From contig NC_066316.1 in the NCBI RefSeq assembly GCF_022539315.1, forward strand, positions 104,030,179 to 104,094,178: DNA of 64,000 nt. The letters run 5' to 3'. Shown here piece by piece: positions 49,484 to 62,800 of the stretch. The stretch's first letter is position 1. Every line of letters starts with the position of its first letter. This stretch comes from Serinus canaria. Its lineage: Eukaryota > Chordata > Aves > Passeriformes > Fringillidae. Below the pieces are notes generated by a model. It saw only the letters and a program-made list of their open reading frames with translations, had not been told where the DNA came from and made no database searches. The position numbers and the translations under genes were made by a program.

Positions 49484-49765
49484 TTGAGATCTATGCTGAA
49501 AACTCTGGTTTTAGTACCGTTTATTTTAGTTACTGTTATTGTAGTTGTTAGCATTGTTTTTAGTCTTATCAAACGCATGGTTCTCAAGTTGATTTCAAGC
49601 TCACCTCCCCCTCCTGAAGTTTACCATTTAGAAGCCTTTAGTGCTCCAATAGATGACATAGAAGCCTCAGTGGAAAACACTGACCCTCCTGCAGAGGAGG
49701 AGCCAATTTACCAACCATGGTTTGGCAAACATTCTGCACCACAAACCCAGTCCTATTCTTTTTAA
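49484..49765 (+). pseudogene. env (3' fragment): Envelope transmembrane/cytoplasmic tail remnant
   Basis: The frame of 93 codons encodes one hydrophobic membrane span (about residues 8-29, 'LVLVPFILVTVIVVVSIVF'), a basic stop-transfer residue pair and a roughly 64-residue acidic, Pro-rich tail with 'SSPPPPEVYHLEAF' and 'EEEPIYQPW'. The YxxL/YQPW-like tyrosines resemble trafficking motifs. The frame remains related to envelope for some 20 codons upstream, but a TGA at 49451-49453 interrupts it. There is no ATG at the listed start (TTG). It ends 8 bases before the polypurine tract, the usual position of a retroviral env stop. Confidence 0.8.
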
Positions 49766-49773
49766 ACAAAACT

Positions 49774-49782
49774 AGGGGGAGA
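49774..49782 (+). promoter_or_regulatory. Polypurine tract
   Basis: The purine run 'agggggaga' lies immediately before the TGTTGCAG start of the 3' LTR, the expected place of the plus-strand DNA primer. Confidence 0.85.
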
Positions 49783-50033
49783 TGTTGCAGTGTGATCCTG
49801 TCTCTCAGGTGTGCCAACTTCCTTCCCCTCCCCCTGCCCCCTTGTCTTCCTTCTAATTGCTGTCTGTCAAGTTCCACATTCCAGTAAGGGCGTCGTGTGA
49901 TTGGCAGAAGTTCAAAAGATGCTTCTCAGACCTGGGGTCATTGGCCTGTCCAGGTGTAATTGTCCCCTGAGACCCTCCCCCTCCCACCTGGTTGGTGGCT
50001 CACCTATCCTCTCCCTCCCCCCTCCCTTTGGGC

Positions 50034-50040
50034 TTAAAAG
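50034..50040 (+). promoter_or_regulatory. LTR TATA-like box
   Basis: 'ttaaaag' in the GC-rich U3 end of the 3' LTR, 74 bases before its AATAAA. In this LTR it could drive transcription only into the downstream host DNA. Confidence 0.5.
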
Positions 50041-50107
50041 GCACTGAAGCGATGCAGTCTGGATTCTGTTGGAGTTGTTACCGAGATTCAGAACTCTGTC
50101 ACCCTGG

Positions 50108-50113
50108 AATAAA
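50108..50113 (+). terminator. LTR polyadenylation signal
   Basis: AATAAA in 'ctggaataaactctgg', at the position expected for the R region of the 3' LTR. Confidence 0.7.
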
Positions 50114-50350
50114 CTCTGGATTTAACCCTCCAGCAGAATCCGCTCTCTTTCTCTTCAGCATCGCCTGAACTTTTTCCACTAGAGGTAAACTGAGTTTCTA
50201 CTTTGCTTGGACTCATTCTGAGTGCCTAACTGCCAGCCAGCCAAAGGTGTCTCTGAGGTGAAACATCCACAGCTGCTACCTTTTGAGCACTAGGGCTGGA
50301 CGAGCCCAGGCACGCTCCACCCGGCAATACTGGGATTTTGTATTTCAACA

Positions 50351-53300
50351 CTGCTATTTTCTTCTCTTATTTTTCTCAAAATTAGTTAAATTAACAAATT
50401 CTTCTCATGAAAAACCTTTTGCAGCCATTTGGCCTTTTAATGAGTAAAAGAAAGAAAAAAATTTCTGCCAATTTTTCATATGAGCAGGATTGCTACACAC
50501 ACGAGGAAACTATTTCAGTTTCCTTAGGATGGCAGAAGGTTGAGCAACCTCTTTAGTAAGGGTAGAGAATTTAACTTCCAGATTTTGGTCAGGTAAGAAA
50601 TAGTCCAGGAATAGTTTACTGACCCTTTCACTGGTTTAGTCTGAAATGTTATGTTGGTTTATGCTGGTTGGTTCACAAATCAGGGCGGGGGCCAAGGAGG
50701 AGAAGTTACCAAACTATTCAATCTTTTCCAAGTTTATACAAGAGTATGAATTCATGCTTTGTAATAAAAGAATTACCAAATTTTCAGATGTGTGGCAAGC
50801 CTGAAAAAGAGGGCTTAAACTGAAGCTGAATGACGAGAGATCGCAAATGAAAGACATTCCCTGAAATAATTCCATGGCTCAAGTAATTAACTTCAAACAT
50901 CCTGAATATTCCTGACGAGCTTTGTTCAGCATTTAACTAAGTATTGTCTCTGATGGATGCCCAGTCTTTACTGATTTTTGGTTGCCCCTTAATCTTTTGC
51001 ACATTTCTTTTTTTATATGTTTATTGATGAGAAGTTTATAAGAATCATGCCTGTTAAAGCCCTGTTTGTCACTGACAAAGGTGATTTCTGTATTGATAGG
51101 GAATCCTCCTAGAATCATCTGGGATAGCAGAAATCATTCCACCAACTCAAATTTTTTTCTCTTGATGCATTGACTAGAAGTAGTAAAATAGAGAGAAAAG
51201 TTAATTAATTATTTATTTACATTTAATGATGAATCTCTGTTGATCATCCCAACCAGACAATAAATGTGACATTTCAAATATTTCCAATCTGTCCATAGAA
51301 TGCAACCCAGAAAGGTGCTTTTCAAATAATAAAAAAAAAGAAGTCAGGAAAAATGTTTCTCTGGTTAAAACCCCGCTGTTTGTGGTTTTTTTACACATGT
51401 AAATATGTCCATATTTTAGTTTTTATAGTACAGAATAGCCAAAAAAGGATTTAGGCTTTGTAGGATTTGCCAGCTGGAGGGATTAGTCTGCTCCCTCTTT
51501 TCTTTTTCTTTTTTTTTTTTTTTTTTTCCCAATAGATGTGGAATAGATAGGAACTTACTTGATTTTCGGATACTTCTGGTAGACCAAGTGGTGGTTATGT
51601 TCCTGTCAGATGTGTTTTACTTTTTTTCTTATCTTTGAAGTGTTCTCAGTGGAATCTAGTATTCAGAATACAATTCTAGATTAATTGTGTTTAAAAATAA
51701 TGTGGAGAATTTTTCAGTGCTCACAATTAATATTTGTAATAACACAGGTCAGGATGTGATAGCTTCTTTGCATCATTGCAAGTCTTTCAGTCAGACTGAA
51801 TGCTGTTTCAAGGAGGAGAATGTCAAGAATTAAGAATACAATGTATTAGTTATTTGGCCTATTTGTTTATTTATTTTTCAGACCAGTGGCTTTTCTTTAC
51901 TTTCTGGATTTACATAAACTGTTGGTACAGGACAAAAATAGTGGGTTCCTCAACAAGAAATTACCTCGAATGTTGTATAGGAGATGGATTAATTAGACAG
52001 GGAGTTAAAAAATCATAAATGCAGTGACAATGATGTCTTTTAAGAAAATTAGCTTTTTGAATACCAATTTAAAGTTAGAAGTGGCAAATTTTCTCGTTCC
52101 TAGTGCCATGTTTGGACACAATGAGCCATGACAAAATTACTACTCCCTGTCACTCACCATAGAACTTCCTTTTACCAGCTGGTTTCCACATATCTGTGAA
52201 AAGGGTTACCATTGCCCCAGCTGTAATTTTGGCATGGTGGTAACTTCTGCTGTGGTAGCACCTGTATGAGGTGATGGTTTCCTTGAAGGGGTTTCCCCAC
52301 TTTGCCAAAAATATGCCAGATTATTTCCTAGTCTCTTGATATGTTTTACAAAAAACCAGATTTATGTGTGGTTACATGGGCTTTCCAGAGTGTGACTGCT
52401 TTTTTTCTAAACTGCTGCCTCTGTTGCTGATGTGTTCTTTCATGGTTTGTACCTGCTCCTGCTGAAATCAGTGGAGAGGTTTTCACTTCTGCACTGAAAG
52501 TAGCACTGGATTCCCAATTTGGTGAGTTTTACCTGTTTATCACAGTCCCAGTGCCAAACCTCTGTGTTGGATTGCAGCTCCATGGAAGTGCCCAGAAGGG
52601 TGTGGAGTCAGTTCCAGCTGAGCAGCTTTGTGCCTTGCAGTCATATCTTGCTTTTTTGCTGCGCTTTCCCAAATATTGTTTTCTTTGAGAATATCCACTC
52701 TGTAAAAATAGAAGGAAGGAATTTTTTAAATTACTATACTTAGTGTTTGATATAGTGTCAAATTGATACTGGGAAGAAATTTACAATTTAGCTCACCTGC
52801 TGTCCCAGCTGTGCTTGCTGTCTGTCTGCCAGGATTTTTTCCTCTTCCTCTTTTTTTAAATTTTTTTTTATTTTTTTAAATAAAAGGAGAGCAAGAAAAT
52901 GGAAATCAAAATCACAATTATTAGAACATTAAGAAAGAAAAGTTCTGTGCGTGCTTGTATTAAACCCTGATGTACCTGAAAGTTACCTTTCCTTGGGCCA
53001 AAAAGCAAAGTGGTAAAAGGCTGAACTTAACCCAACAGATTGTATACACCTTATCTGGCAATATTAACATGCACTTGAAAGTCATTAGTGCCCCAAACCT
53101 TTCAGTGCCAAAGTGTGCCCTAAATGTTATTTGATATTAGATGTTACATAAATTTGTATTTTCATTACTAAGCAACTTTAGGATATGTAGTGTGTGTTTG
53201 AAAAAAGGCATGGTAATAACTCACTAATAATAGGTGCCATGTGGGGGGAAAAAGGCAATATTACCTACCAAAGAAATATAAAACATGGTTTATATTTTCA

Positions 53301-55180
53301 ACAGTTTGAGAATGAAATGAAAACAGAATATTTGGTGCACCTGTAAAAACATATTTGATCATAATGGCAAGTACAGCATTCTTAGTGTGGGATTCATATT
53401 TCATAACTCATGTTCAAACAAGAAAAATGATTATAATGTTAAGTATTTCCTGAGTTTATTTTGATGGATGGCAGAATAAGTATCTTTTACTCATTAAAAT
53501 ACAGATTGGTATAATTTAATAAATGAATTTAATACACAGATGTTCAAGACTGTTTGAACAGAGTGCATATTAATCAACTTCTCTATACTGATCCTCTTTT
53601 ATATTTTTTAAAAGAAATTTGCAGGAGCCAAAAGTTTATTAGATCTGTATGATCTCGGTCCGGTATCAGATATCAAGTATGTTGTTTGAATCATGTCAGG
53701 TGATCAAAGTGTTTCTTTTTGATTGATGAACCTGTAAACACCAAACTATTTGAGTGGTCATTGCTTTTGCATCTGTTTGAGACCCTGACACATCCTTTGA
53801 AAAAATGGCCAAGATTTTTAAGAGTGACTTGCAATAGTGAGACTTCACTTTTGGGTGCCTGCAGAAGACTGATTGTTAGACAGCATTAAGTACTCTGGTG
53901 TGCAAAGCTGTTTCAAGTTAGATGCTTCCAAAACAGGGCCCCAGAATCATTTGTCACATACAAGAACTGAAACTAAGAAATGCAGAGCCTGATTTTTCCT
54001 ATGGTTTGTTTTGCTTTGCTGGTTTCAGTCACTGGTTTCAGTGAAGTTGCACCAAATTTGCATGCACATAAATGAGAAAAGAAATAGGACCTTCATTTTT
54101 AAAGCATGTGTTATGGAAATATGTGGAGCTGCAGGGTATCCAAGTGGGCTTAGGAGATATTTGCAGAAAAGACTGGATCTCAGATAAGCTTTGGCCTAAG
54201 AACCATAGAAGATTGTCACTATCCTCCTGCTCTTAAAGCACCTGAAGGAGCTTGGGATCTTGAGTGGGCTCCAGAGCCTGGAGAAGGTGCATGCCCAGGC
54301 ATGCTGCAGGGTGAGCTCAGGGGTGAGGAGCCTGATTTGTGACACTCTGAGGTGCCTTTTCTTGCCAAATGCTGAACATTTGCACGTTTTTAAAATTAGT
54401 AACTCAAGTCCCTTCCTTCACGATCTATAATTTGGCTGTCTTTGGTGAAATAGTGCTCTCTGTCTGGCTTTAGTGACAAATTAGAGGGGGTTTTGCTCCT
54501 GAAGTGGGATGTGTGTAGGGTGATTCCTTCCTGCAGCAGATCAGGACAACGTGGTGTGACAGATTCAAATCCCTTCTCCTCCACTGAGAAGTGATGTAAA
54601 AAAATCAGGTGCTGTGTGAATCTACAGTGGGCATGAGTGAATTTAAGCCCCTTTGCATAAAGGATCTCACACTGTCTTATGCTAGGAGGGACCATGGTTG
54701 AGCAGGGATTCCCTACAGCTGACTATACACCTATAGTGTATGGTGTACATACCCATCCTCCAAGGATCATTGCCCCTACCCTTTTTCTACCATTAAAAGA
54801 TTGAGCAGAATGAAAGTTATTCCTCTCTGTCTCTTTCAAGTGATTTTGGTCTGTACCTTTTGTTCTAGATTCTTGTCTTGTAGGTGAGCTCTGAGTTTAC
54901 ACCTCAGCTTATAAATGCAACAGTGCAGGGGCTGGCAGCCTGGCTCTGTCTTTCTATTGAACAGGGGTTCAGATACAAACAGCCTTTTGGGAATGTTTCC
55001 TGGCTTTTACTAACTTCCTGAGTGTGTCCAGAAATTTATGAGAGTGCTAGATGACCTGGGCTATAGATATGCCAGGAAGTACCCTAATAAATTCACAGAG
55101 CAGCTTTTTGAATGCCATTGCATATGCCAATGTGTTGGTGCTGCTTACACTACTGGTAAATATACACAATATATACCAGT

Positions 55181-55182
<2 letters not shown>
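50351..55182. other. Unique AT-rich sequence, no gene seen
   Basis: No recognised gene. Poly(T)-rich stretches occur near 51509-51527 and 52849-52876. Confidence 0.55.

Positions 55183-55224
<42 letters not shown>
55183..55224. repeat. (AT)21 microsatellite
   Basis: A perfect run of 21 AT dinucleotides. The Ile/Tyr-rich frames on both strands across it are artefacts. Confidence 0.95.
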
Positions 55225-55227
<3 letters not shown>

Positions 55228-58200
55228 AAGAACCATACATACAGCCACATGGTTCCTCCTAGATTAAACACTGCAGGAATATCTCCCTGAGTGGTATCTA
55301 TTTTGTGAAACACCTTTGAGCAGAGTCAGCTGTGTTCTTGTCCCTCAGGGCAAGGTGCTTGTCAGGCTGCAAGGGGCTCTGCTGAGCATTGCTGGGGTCA
55401 AAGAGCAGCTAAGGAGGCTTCAGTGGCCAGAGCAGGTGCTGTAGGAGTGCAGGAGCTTTGGTGGTGTTTGATCACAAAGGAGGATGAACTGATCTTTCAT
55501 TCCAGGCTTTACCCATAGAGTGAAATACCAGATTAGAGGTAGAAAGTGAAAATGAAGTTCCATGTAATTTACAAATTATTAGAGGTTATTGTTCCACCTA
55601 GTGACCGCCTGTTCCTGGGTGCAATCCTCTGTGGTCAGGTAAAGCATCTGGGAAGAGGACACTAAAGAAAACTTTTAAGTGATCACACAATTTTTCTTTC
55701 TGTTTGTGCTTAAGCCTTCTAGTTCCCAAATCAAAGACTTCTTGCCTTCACAGCAGACGTTCCAGTCTTTCTGACATCAAAATTGGTACTCAGGTAGGCC
55801 ACTGATAGCCAACTGTCTTGTGTTTGTCCCTGACTCTGCTTCTCCCAATTTAGCAGCACATCTGGAGGGAGGCAGTGCTGCAGTGACTGACAGCTCATCT
55901 GGGGGCTGCTGGTGAGCAGGGTGGCTGCCTGGTTTGTAGTCAAATTCCCAAATCTTTCTGAACTCTGTGTTCTTGCTCCTTCACTGTCCAGCCCCTTCTA
56001 GCCATTTGCACCCTAACAGAGTGAATGTAAAAAACTGCCAGTCCAGTGAGCAACCCTTCTCACCTACTTTGCCCAGGTTTTAAATGCTGCAGAAGCTGCA
56101 AGGCAGCAGGATCTCCTGCTGAGGACTCATTTCAAAGTACAGTGTCCCACTTTCCCAAAGGGGGAGGAAGGCAGGAGGAGTACATGGAAGGATTCTTTGC
56201 GGTAACCTTTTCATCTCTAATAGTCAACAGGAAAAAAAGCTCTGCTTTGTTTTTCAGATGGCTTAGCTATGATATCATAATGATAAGAACTTTGCCTTAA
56301 TGTCCACTTCTGTAATGTATCAGCCAGATAATCAGTTTCTGCTTCAAGAATTTTAACGAGAGGTTTGTGGTCTGCAATCAGAACAGCTTCTTCCAATGTA
56401 AAGACTTGTGGAATGTCCTCATACCAAAATACAATAGTCAGAGGGTGAGTCTTTTTTCATATGTCTCATGGAAGTGGAAGCAATTAGCATCTTTTTTCCA
56501 TTATTATTTTAGGTGAGAAGCATCTATTCCTACATCAACTGAGCAGGAAGAAGGGGAAAGGTAATGTTTTTTTATCTCTTCTTAACTTCTTGATTTAATT
56601 AAATAGTTTCTAAAAGTTTTCAGTCTCAGGCTGCCCAAAATGCAATTTTTGTCATTGCAATTATTAATGCAGATAAGTCATAGAGAAATTTGCTATAATA
56701 ATTAGCTGTATGCGAAGAGGATCTGTAACAATGTATTCTTTGGCATGGTGCTTTTTTTGTCATTCATAACCTCACTTTTTCTGGAAATAGTTTAAAGCCT
56801 TACAAGTCACTTCCATAACCCAGTCAGTTGCTTGTGAATGGAAAAAACCATGTTTGTCCTTTGTGTTACCTTTACCAAATTGTATTGGACATTGCAGCAC
56901 AAGTTCCAGGCCTCTCAAGTGTGGTTTTTTTCACTTGGATTTGAATAAAAATCTCTTTCCAGTTATATCTTGCACACTTGTCACATTATAAATGGAGGTG
57001 TCACTAGTGCACCAGCTATGCATTGCTCTTCCAGAAAAGACCCTTATTCATGTAAATGATGATGCATATCAAGACTCTTGTTCCAACTCCATCTGCTGGT
57101 AAGCCTGAGACAGACACACCTTTGTAAGATGCTGCTCCCCATTTAGCAGTGGAAACACTCTTCTGAAACTCTTCCAGAGGGCCCAGGATTAATAGTTACA
57201 GATGCTACAAGTCACATTGCTCTGAGATTTCACTTGACTACAGAAAGCAATCCCCTGTGCTTCAGAAAGAGGCATTATTTGGAGTGATCTTAAGAAGTCT
57301 AAACTCTGGTTTTAAGGACAGAGATTTTTACAACACTGTTTTATGTTTTTTTCCAAGCCTGATGTTCTAATTGTCACTATAATAATTGTAGAATATGTGG
57401 CCAGTTACAACACTGAGTAACACATAAAATAGTTCATTAATGTACACTCATTCAAAAATACAGAACAGAGATTCAAAGACAAAGGTTCTCTCTCTACATC
57501 TGGATTAATTATTTCCCAGTCTCAGACTGAACAGTTAGTATTTCCATTCTAAAGTTAAACAGATTAAGCTCTTGCTGAACATCAGCCTGCCTTCCCTTTT
57601 TATTTTAATGTAAAGAAACTACAAATATGCTCAACAGAATTAAGCTGTGCATATTATGTTTACGTAAACATGTGTCCACTTCTGGTGTTCAAAGAAACAC
57701 GAGCCCTAATTGAAGTTTTTAAACAAGAATCTTTACAGAGTCCTGCTGGCATCAGTGATTTATGAACTAACATCATGGTGATGTCTTTCTTTGGAAGTGT
57801 TGTGCTATTAGGAACAAGTCAGTATCAAGTTATCATTTAGTTACAAGTTAGTATATAGTTACAGATCTTCTGTAGTTTTGATTCTTGTCAATGGGACTCA
57901 GAAATCTGGGCACTCTTGGTGAGTTGCAAAATTTCAACTAATAAGCAACCTACTGAGAAATCTCTTTATTTTTTAATGTGTAAAATAACTTAAAGATTTT
58001 TTTTCAAGAATAATGAAATCCAAGGTGAGTTGAATGGTGAGCTTCAAGGATTATGTTTTTTTAAAACTTACTCATCTTTTGTGCCTTTGGCACTCCTTCT
58101 CTTACAACAACAGATATCAGGTACCTCACTTAAGAACTGCTTATTAAAGCAATAATCACTGATCTTCACAGTGGGAACTGCAGTGCTGAGCCAAAGGCAC

Positions 58201-59800
58201 AGGTGCCAACTCCACCATATTTGGCTGCAAACCTTTATACATCATCTACTGTCCTGCTGCTTTTTTGGCTGTTAGTCTAGGAATTCCAGTCAGTTGGCAG
58301 GCTTCTTGGAGAAGCTCAACAGCTCCAGTGAAGCTGCCCTGTGCTCAGAGATCCTGAGCAAATGGTCACTGAAGATGTACAAATTGACTTCACATTTGTC
58401 TAGAGGATGAGATATGTCAGATCAGCTGTATTAGTGTGGTGAGGCTGCAGCAAGTTGAATTCCATGGCTATGCCCATGTTAATAAGTTGGTCAGTGCCAG
58501 GGGATGTTTCTGAGGGCTGGACCCTGGTTCTGTTCTGGCAAAGTATTTGAAGACATCTGCCATTTTTTTGCCACGGACTTGAAGCAGCCTTGTCCAGTTA
58601 AAATATGTTATGGAGAGGGAGACTTTAGCAGCTCAAACAGGGAGCAGTGCTGGTACAGCCCAGCTGACTCTGACAATGGGCTTGTGTGTCCTACGTGAAG
58701 CATTTTGGGCTGGCATTAACTGCCTGTCTATGCAGCAAAAAGGGCTCCCTTGGGTTTGGGAGCAGAGCCTGCAGGAAGAGGCAGCTCAGACATGAGAGCA
58801 GATGTCTCACACTGGGCAAAGGCACTGGGGTGATACTCAGAGACCCTGAACCAGCCCCAGCCAGCAGGCACAGAAACATTGCACAGCTGTGCCCCACTGG
58901 AAGGGGTCAGTCCCACTAGAGCTGTGTGTGTCCCTGCCCTGGAGAAGCAGGACTCATCCTCTCATCCACCACCCTGTCCTGAGTCTAGCAGGAGATTTCT
59001 GCCTTGCACTGCCCTGCACAAGAAGATGTGTTCTAAGGCTAGCACATATCCCCAAGTCAGTGGTTAGCAGACCTTAAAAGCTGAGCTGTTGCATGAACTC
59101 TTTAATGTAAAGTACTAGTTGGGCTGTTTGTGTGCACACCATTCATACCCACATATATCTGAATGCAAATTGACCAAACACACAAATTTCAGAGACTGGA
59201 AACAGGTAGTTCCACTATTAAAAGTTCTTCAAAGTTTTGCCAGGTTAAAGCTGGCCACTTTAGGTGGGAGATTAACCCGTTGCTAAACATGTAAACATCT
59301 TCTACATCCAGTGGAGAAAGAGAAAATGTAATTTAAGATATTTAAAATTACCTTTTGTTTCTATCTACGCTGAATATTCTGAGCTTTATTGCAGGTATTA
59401 TTGGAGTGATGAGTGAGTAATGAATGACCTCATCAGAGGGCAGAGAGAGCAGGGCTAAGGACAGCTCCCCAGGTGTGTTTTGCTGCTTGTGATGCACCAA
59501 AACTTACAGCAAAAGTTGAACTTAGAGTGTAATTAAAACACAAATATATCTATATCTGATAATTTTTATCTTACTGTGATTTCATTTAAATTCTTATCAA
59601 ATCATAGGAATCTCCCAAGTGTTCCTTTTTTTACCATCACTATTCTGGCAAGCACTGTTGAGAAAAAGCTGTTCCCAGGTCATGCTTCCTAAAATTAATG
59701 TATACTATCTATAACAGATTATTGGTTAACCTCCACCTCAATTTTTTCCCATGTACAGATTGAGTTTCTACCTGTTTTTCCTGACTGACATCCAGCATAA
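55225..59800. other. Unique sequence, no gene seen
   Basis: Moderately GC-rich at about 55300-56100 and 58500-59080, otherwise AT-rich. No recognised exon or transposon. Confidence 0.5.
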
Positions 59801-59837
59801 AGATAGAGAGAGAGATGATAGAGAGAGAGATGATAGA

Positions 59838-59873
<36 letters not shown>

Positions 59874-59884
59874 CAGATGATAGA
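59801..59884 (+). repeat. GATAGAGA/GA-rich satellite tract
   Basis: Interrupted GATA and (GA)n units, including 'gatgatagagagagagatga' and a pure GA stretch at about 59850-59872. A purine-only microsatellite. Confidence 0.9.
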
Positions 59885-62800
59885 TTTATGCAGATTTTAG
59901 TACATTGCAGTGAAAGTAATAAATTTTCTTTCAGCTTGGAAGTTCAGAAAACATGGAAGGGAAATAGTGTCACTCAAGGCAATTTAAATTATTTTGATTT
60001 TTATTCAGACAGAAAAAAGTGAAAATATTTTGAGTAAAAAATGCTTTTATCACTTGCATTATTTTGATTCCTAAGGCACTTTAGTTTTTGACATTTAAAA
60101 AAAATACATTTGAAACCCATTTCAAAGCTTAAAGTCACTTCAAATGGGAAACCAGGAATCTTTCAATTTCTAGGGTGTTTTCCAGTTCTTTTCTGTTAAT
60201 GAACAATTGGTTGGAATTGATTAGAAGTAATAAAATGTCTGGTCTCTCTGAACCCATATTTTCCACAGGAAAAAAAAAGGAAAATGCCATGAACTATTAA
60301 TTTATCCACCCAGAGGAAAGAAAAGAAAATAAAGAAAACCAAAACCCAAACGCAAGTGGAGGCTGTGTAGGCAGCTCTCCTGGTCTTTCTTGCTCTTAGC
60401 TTCACATTTTTCTTTCCCTGCTGACAGACCCCTCTCACCTACTAATTGTAGAGAGAGGGAAGGAAGTGGTATAAGTTCCTTTCCAAATTGGCTGTCAGGT
60501 ACTTGGTCACATATTTGCTACTTGCTTGGATTTTGCAGAGAACCTGTAAATTTTTAAAATTCTTTTTCCCCCAAAATTTGTATTTCCGCTCCTGAATTTC
60601 TGATGAGTCTTGTGTTCTGCCATATTCTGTTACACCTTTTCAGACATGGCAGTGTGAAATAACACAGTGTGACAGCCAGCAGCCAGTCACAGATTGGAAC
60701 ATTGTACAGCTGGGTGGAAGAGACTTCCACATTTCCTTTTTGAAGATTGTTTCAAAGCAAAAAGTAAAGTTAGCATGACACAAAAATACAAATCCAGTGA
60801 TCTTATTACACATGACTTTGAACAAAGTGGTATTGCTGAACATTTCTCTAAAGAAATGTGGAATATATACTATATCAAAGCAGAATAGATTAAAGTTATG
60901 TTCACCTTTATTTTTAGCTGCAAAGACAAATTTGACTGTTTAGCTGATCTCAGCAAAATCCAATCCAAAATCAGTCTTGTGCTTATAAAGTAGTAAGTTT
61001 CAGAATTGCACCGCAGGTGAGCTGGACAATTATTGTCATTTCCACTGACATTTTTAACTAACATTGACATCTTTCAATGCAGAAATATGTCAATTTATTA
61101 ATTTCTCTCCCAAATTGTGTCCCATACCTTGTATTTTTCATACTATTTAAAAAGTCTAGGTTGATAAGTTAAATAAATACTTCTAAGAGGTGGTTGCTAA
61201 TGGGTTACAAATCTAGCTAGGACATTTTCCCTCCAAGCTTGGGTAATATCTGTAAAAGGCCATGTCATTTGCAACAGGAGCCACTGCAAATTAACGATTG
61301 TGCAGTGTGCAATTGGATTGTGCAATCCAGGCATTTAGATCCATTGCAGCATCTGGCTTTGAGCTCCTGCTCACAGGGACACCCCTGACTGTCAGAGTGG
61401 GGACTTTGGGCACTCACAGGGCTCTGACTACCCCAGCCTCCTGCACTCCACTGGTGCTACTGCAGCTTCATCAGCACAGATAACTTGCTAGATTTGCTAA
61501 AATAAGCTTGAGAAGGTCTCTGGAGGCCAGCCACACCTGATTGTCACACTGACTGAACCAACCAGACATGCCTCCTCCCTGGCATAACAATGGGAAGACA
61601 ACTGAGTCACCTTGTATCACACCTGGCTGCCTTTCTTTGCTACCCACACAGGGATTCAGCTCAGAGCTACCTGATTCTCACTCCTCAAATTAAGAGCATT
61701 CAGAATTGAAGTCTGACTTCCATACAATAGGCAGTTGCTTTTCTGGCATATTGTTTATATGAAAGCTGCATCACATCATGGGTTTTTTTCCTATACTGCA
61801 GTGCTATGCATGTTTTTAAGACCAAACTGTGAATTTTCACATCTCATTACTTACTAGTTAATGTTTCAGTACTTGCTAGCTGACAGTTCAATTCTTCCAA
61901 GTTAACTAGACATTTCCTGGCATACAATACACTTACAGAATGCATATGATTCCAGTGTAGACACACACCCCTACATGTGAATTATACCAGCTCTCTCTGG
62001 AGCAGATAAGCACACACAAGATAAATAGATCACTGCCTCAAAGGCGGGCGAATTTCCTTAATCAAGACGATGTTTCTTATGCACCTACGCAGATTTCATA
62101 GAATAAAGCTCTGCTGGAATTTGCCTGAAAATAACAGGGGGCAAATTAAATTTTCAAGTGGAATTCAGAACAATAGTAATATTTCCTGAAAGGCTACTAA
62201 TTCTAGTGAAGCTATTTCAAAGGCCACATTCTTTGCAGGTCGCTATGGAGGGCTTGCTCATGTTATAAAATGATAGCACCCTTTTGTGGTCTGAGCTCTC
62301 TGTTACACCTGCTGTGCCCACTTTTTTTCCTCCTCGTTTTTGGTTCTGCTTGGTCTAGCACGGACTGGTGCATGAATAGAAAGCAACAATATAAAGAAAC
62401 CTGTCCTGTATCTCAAAGATTTTTTTTTCCTTTTTGACTGTGTCTAAGATGCAATTAACTTCTCATAAGACATAAAATAACATAATTCAAAGCCAAAATT
62501 ACTAGCTGGTATTATTCCATGTGTTAAATTACCAGAACACTGAAGCTAAAGATGGGAAACACCCTATAAAATAACTCATTATGAACAATGCTGGTTTTAT
62601 CTTCTTGTTATTTTGGGTTTGCACATCCCTTTGATAAATTTTGTTAAGAGGGATATTGCACCCACTCTGTTGCTGAGGGACTACAAGAAAAAAGCTTGTT
62701 CCAATCATAAAATATTTTCAGACGAACCAGTTGGGCGTAGGCTTTAGAGCTAGTTTATATTTATTTAGGTTTCTGAGAAGATGCCAATGCATGTCAATTG

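Larger units (their letters stand above)
48375..50350 (+). mobile_element. Defective class II endogenous retrovirus (ERVK-type)
   Basis: An internally deleted provirus of 1,976 bp. In order: the first 39 bases of a 5' LTR, an integrase reading frame, an envelope start, an envelope transmembrane tail, a polypurine tract and a complete 3' LTR. The remaining 5' LTR, primer-binding site, gag, protease, reverse transcriptase, most of env and the integrase N-terminus are absent. The integrase C-terminal pattern (GxGYA, WVP.KWVKP) and the envelope tail suggest a beta- or alpha-like class II element. The 39 shared LTR bases are identical and the integrase frame is uninterrupted, so insertion and deletion look fairly recent. 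Flanks are 'ctactg' on the left and 'ctgcta' on the right: only CTG is shared in register, so no intact six-base target duplication is seen. Confidence 0.9.
49783..50350 (+). repeat. Complete 3' LTR, 568 bp
   Basis: It begins TGTTGCAG right after the polypurine tract and ends in 'tatttcaaca' (50341-50350), giving TG...CA termini. U3 is C-rich ('cttcccctccccctgccccc'). A TATA-like 'ttaaaag' lies at 50034-50040 and an AATAAA signal at 50108-50113, so U3 is about 270-280 bases, R is short and U5 about 200. It is the only copy of the family's full LTR in the window. Confidence 0.92.

Noticed and set aside
55038..55313. Frames containing long Ile-Tyr repeats
   Set aside because: Translation of the (AT)21 microsatellite.
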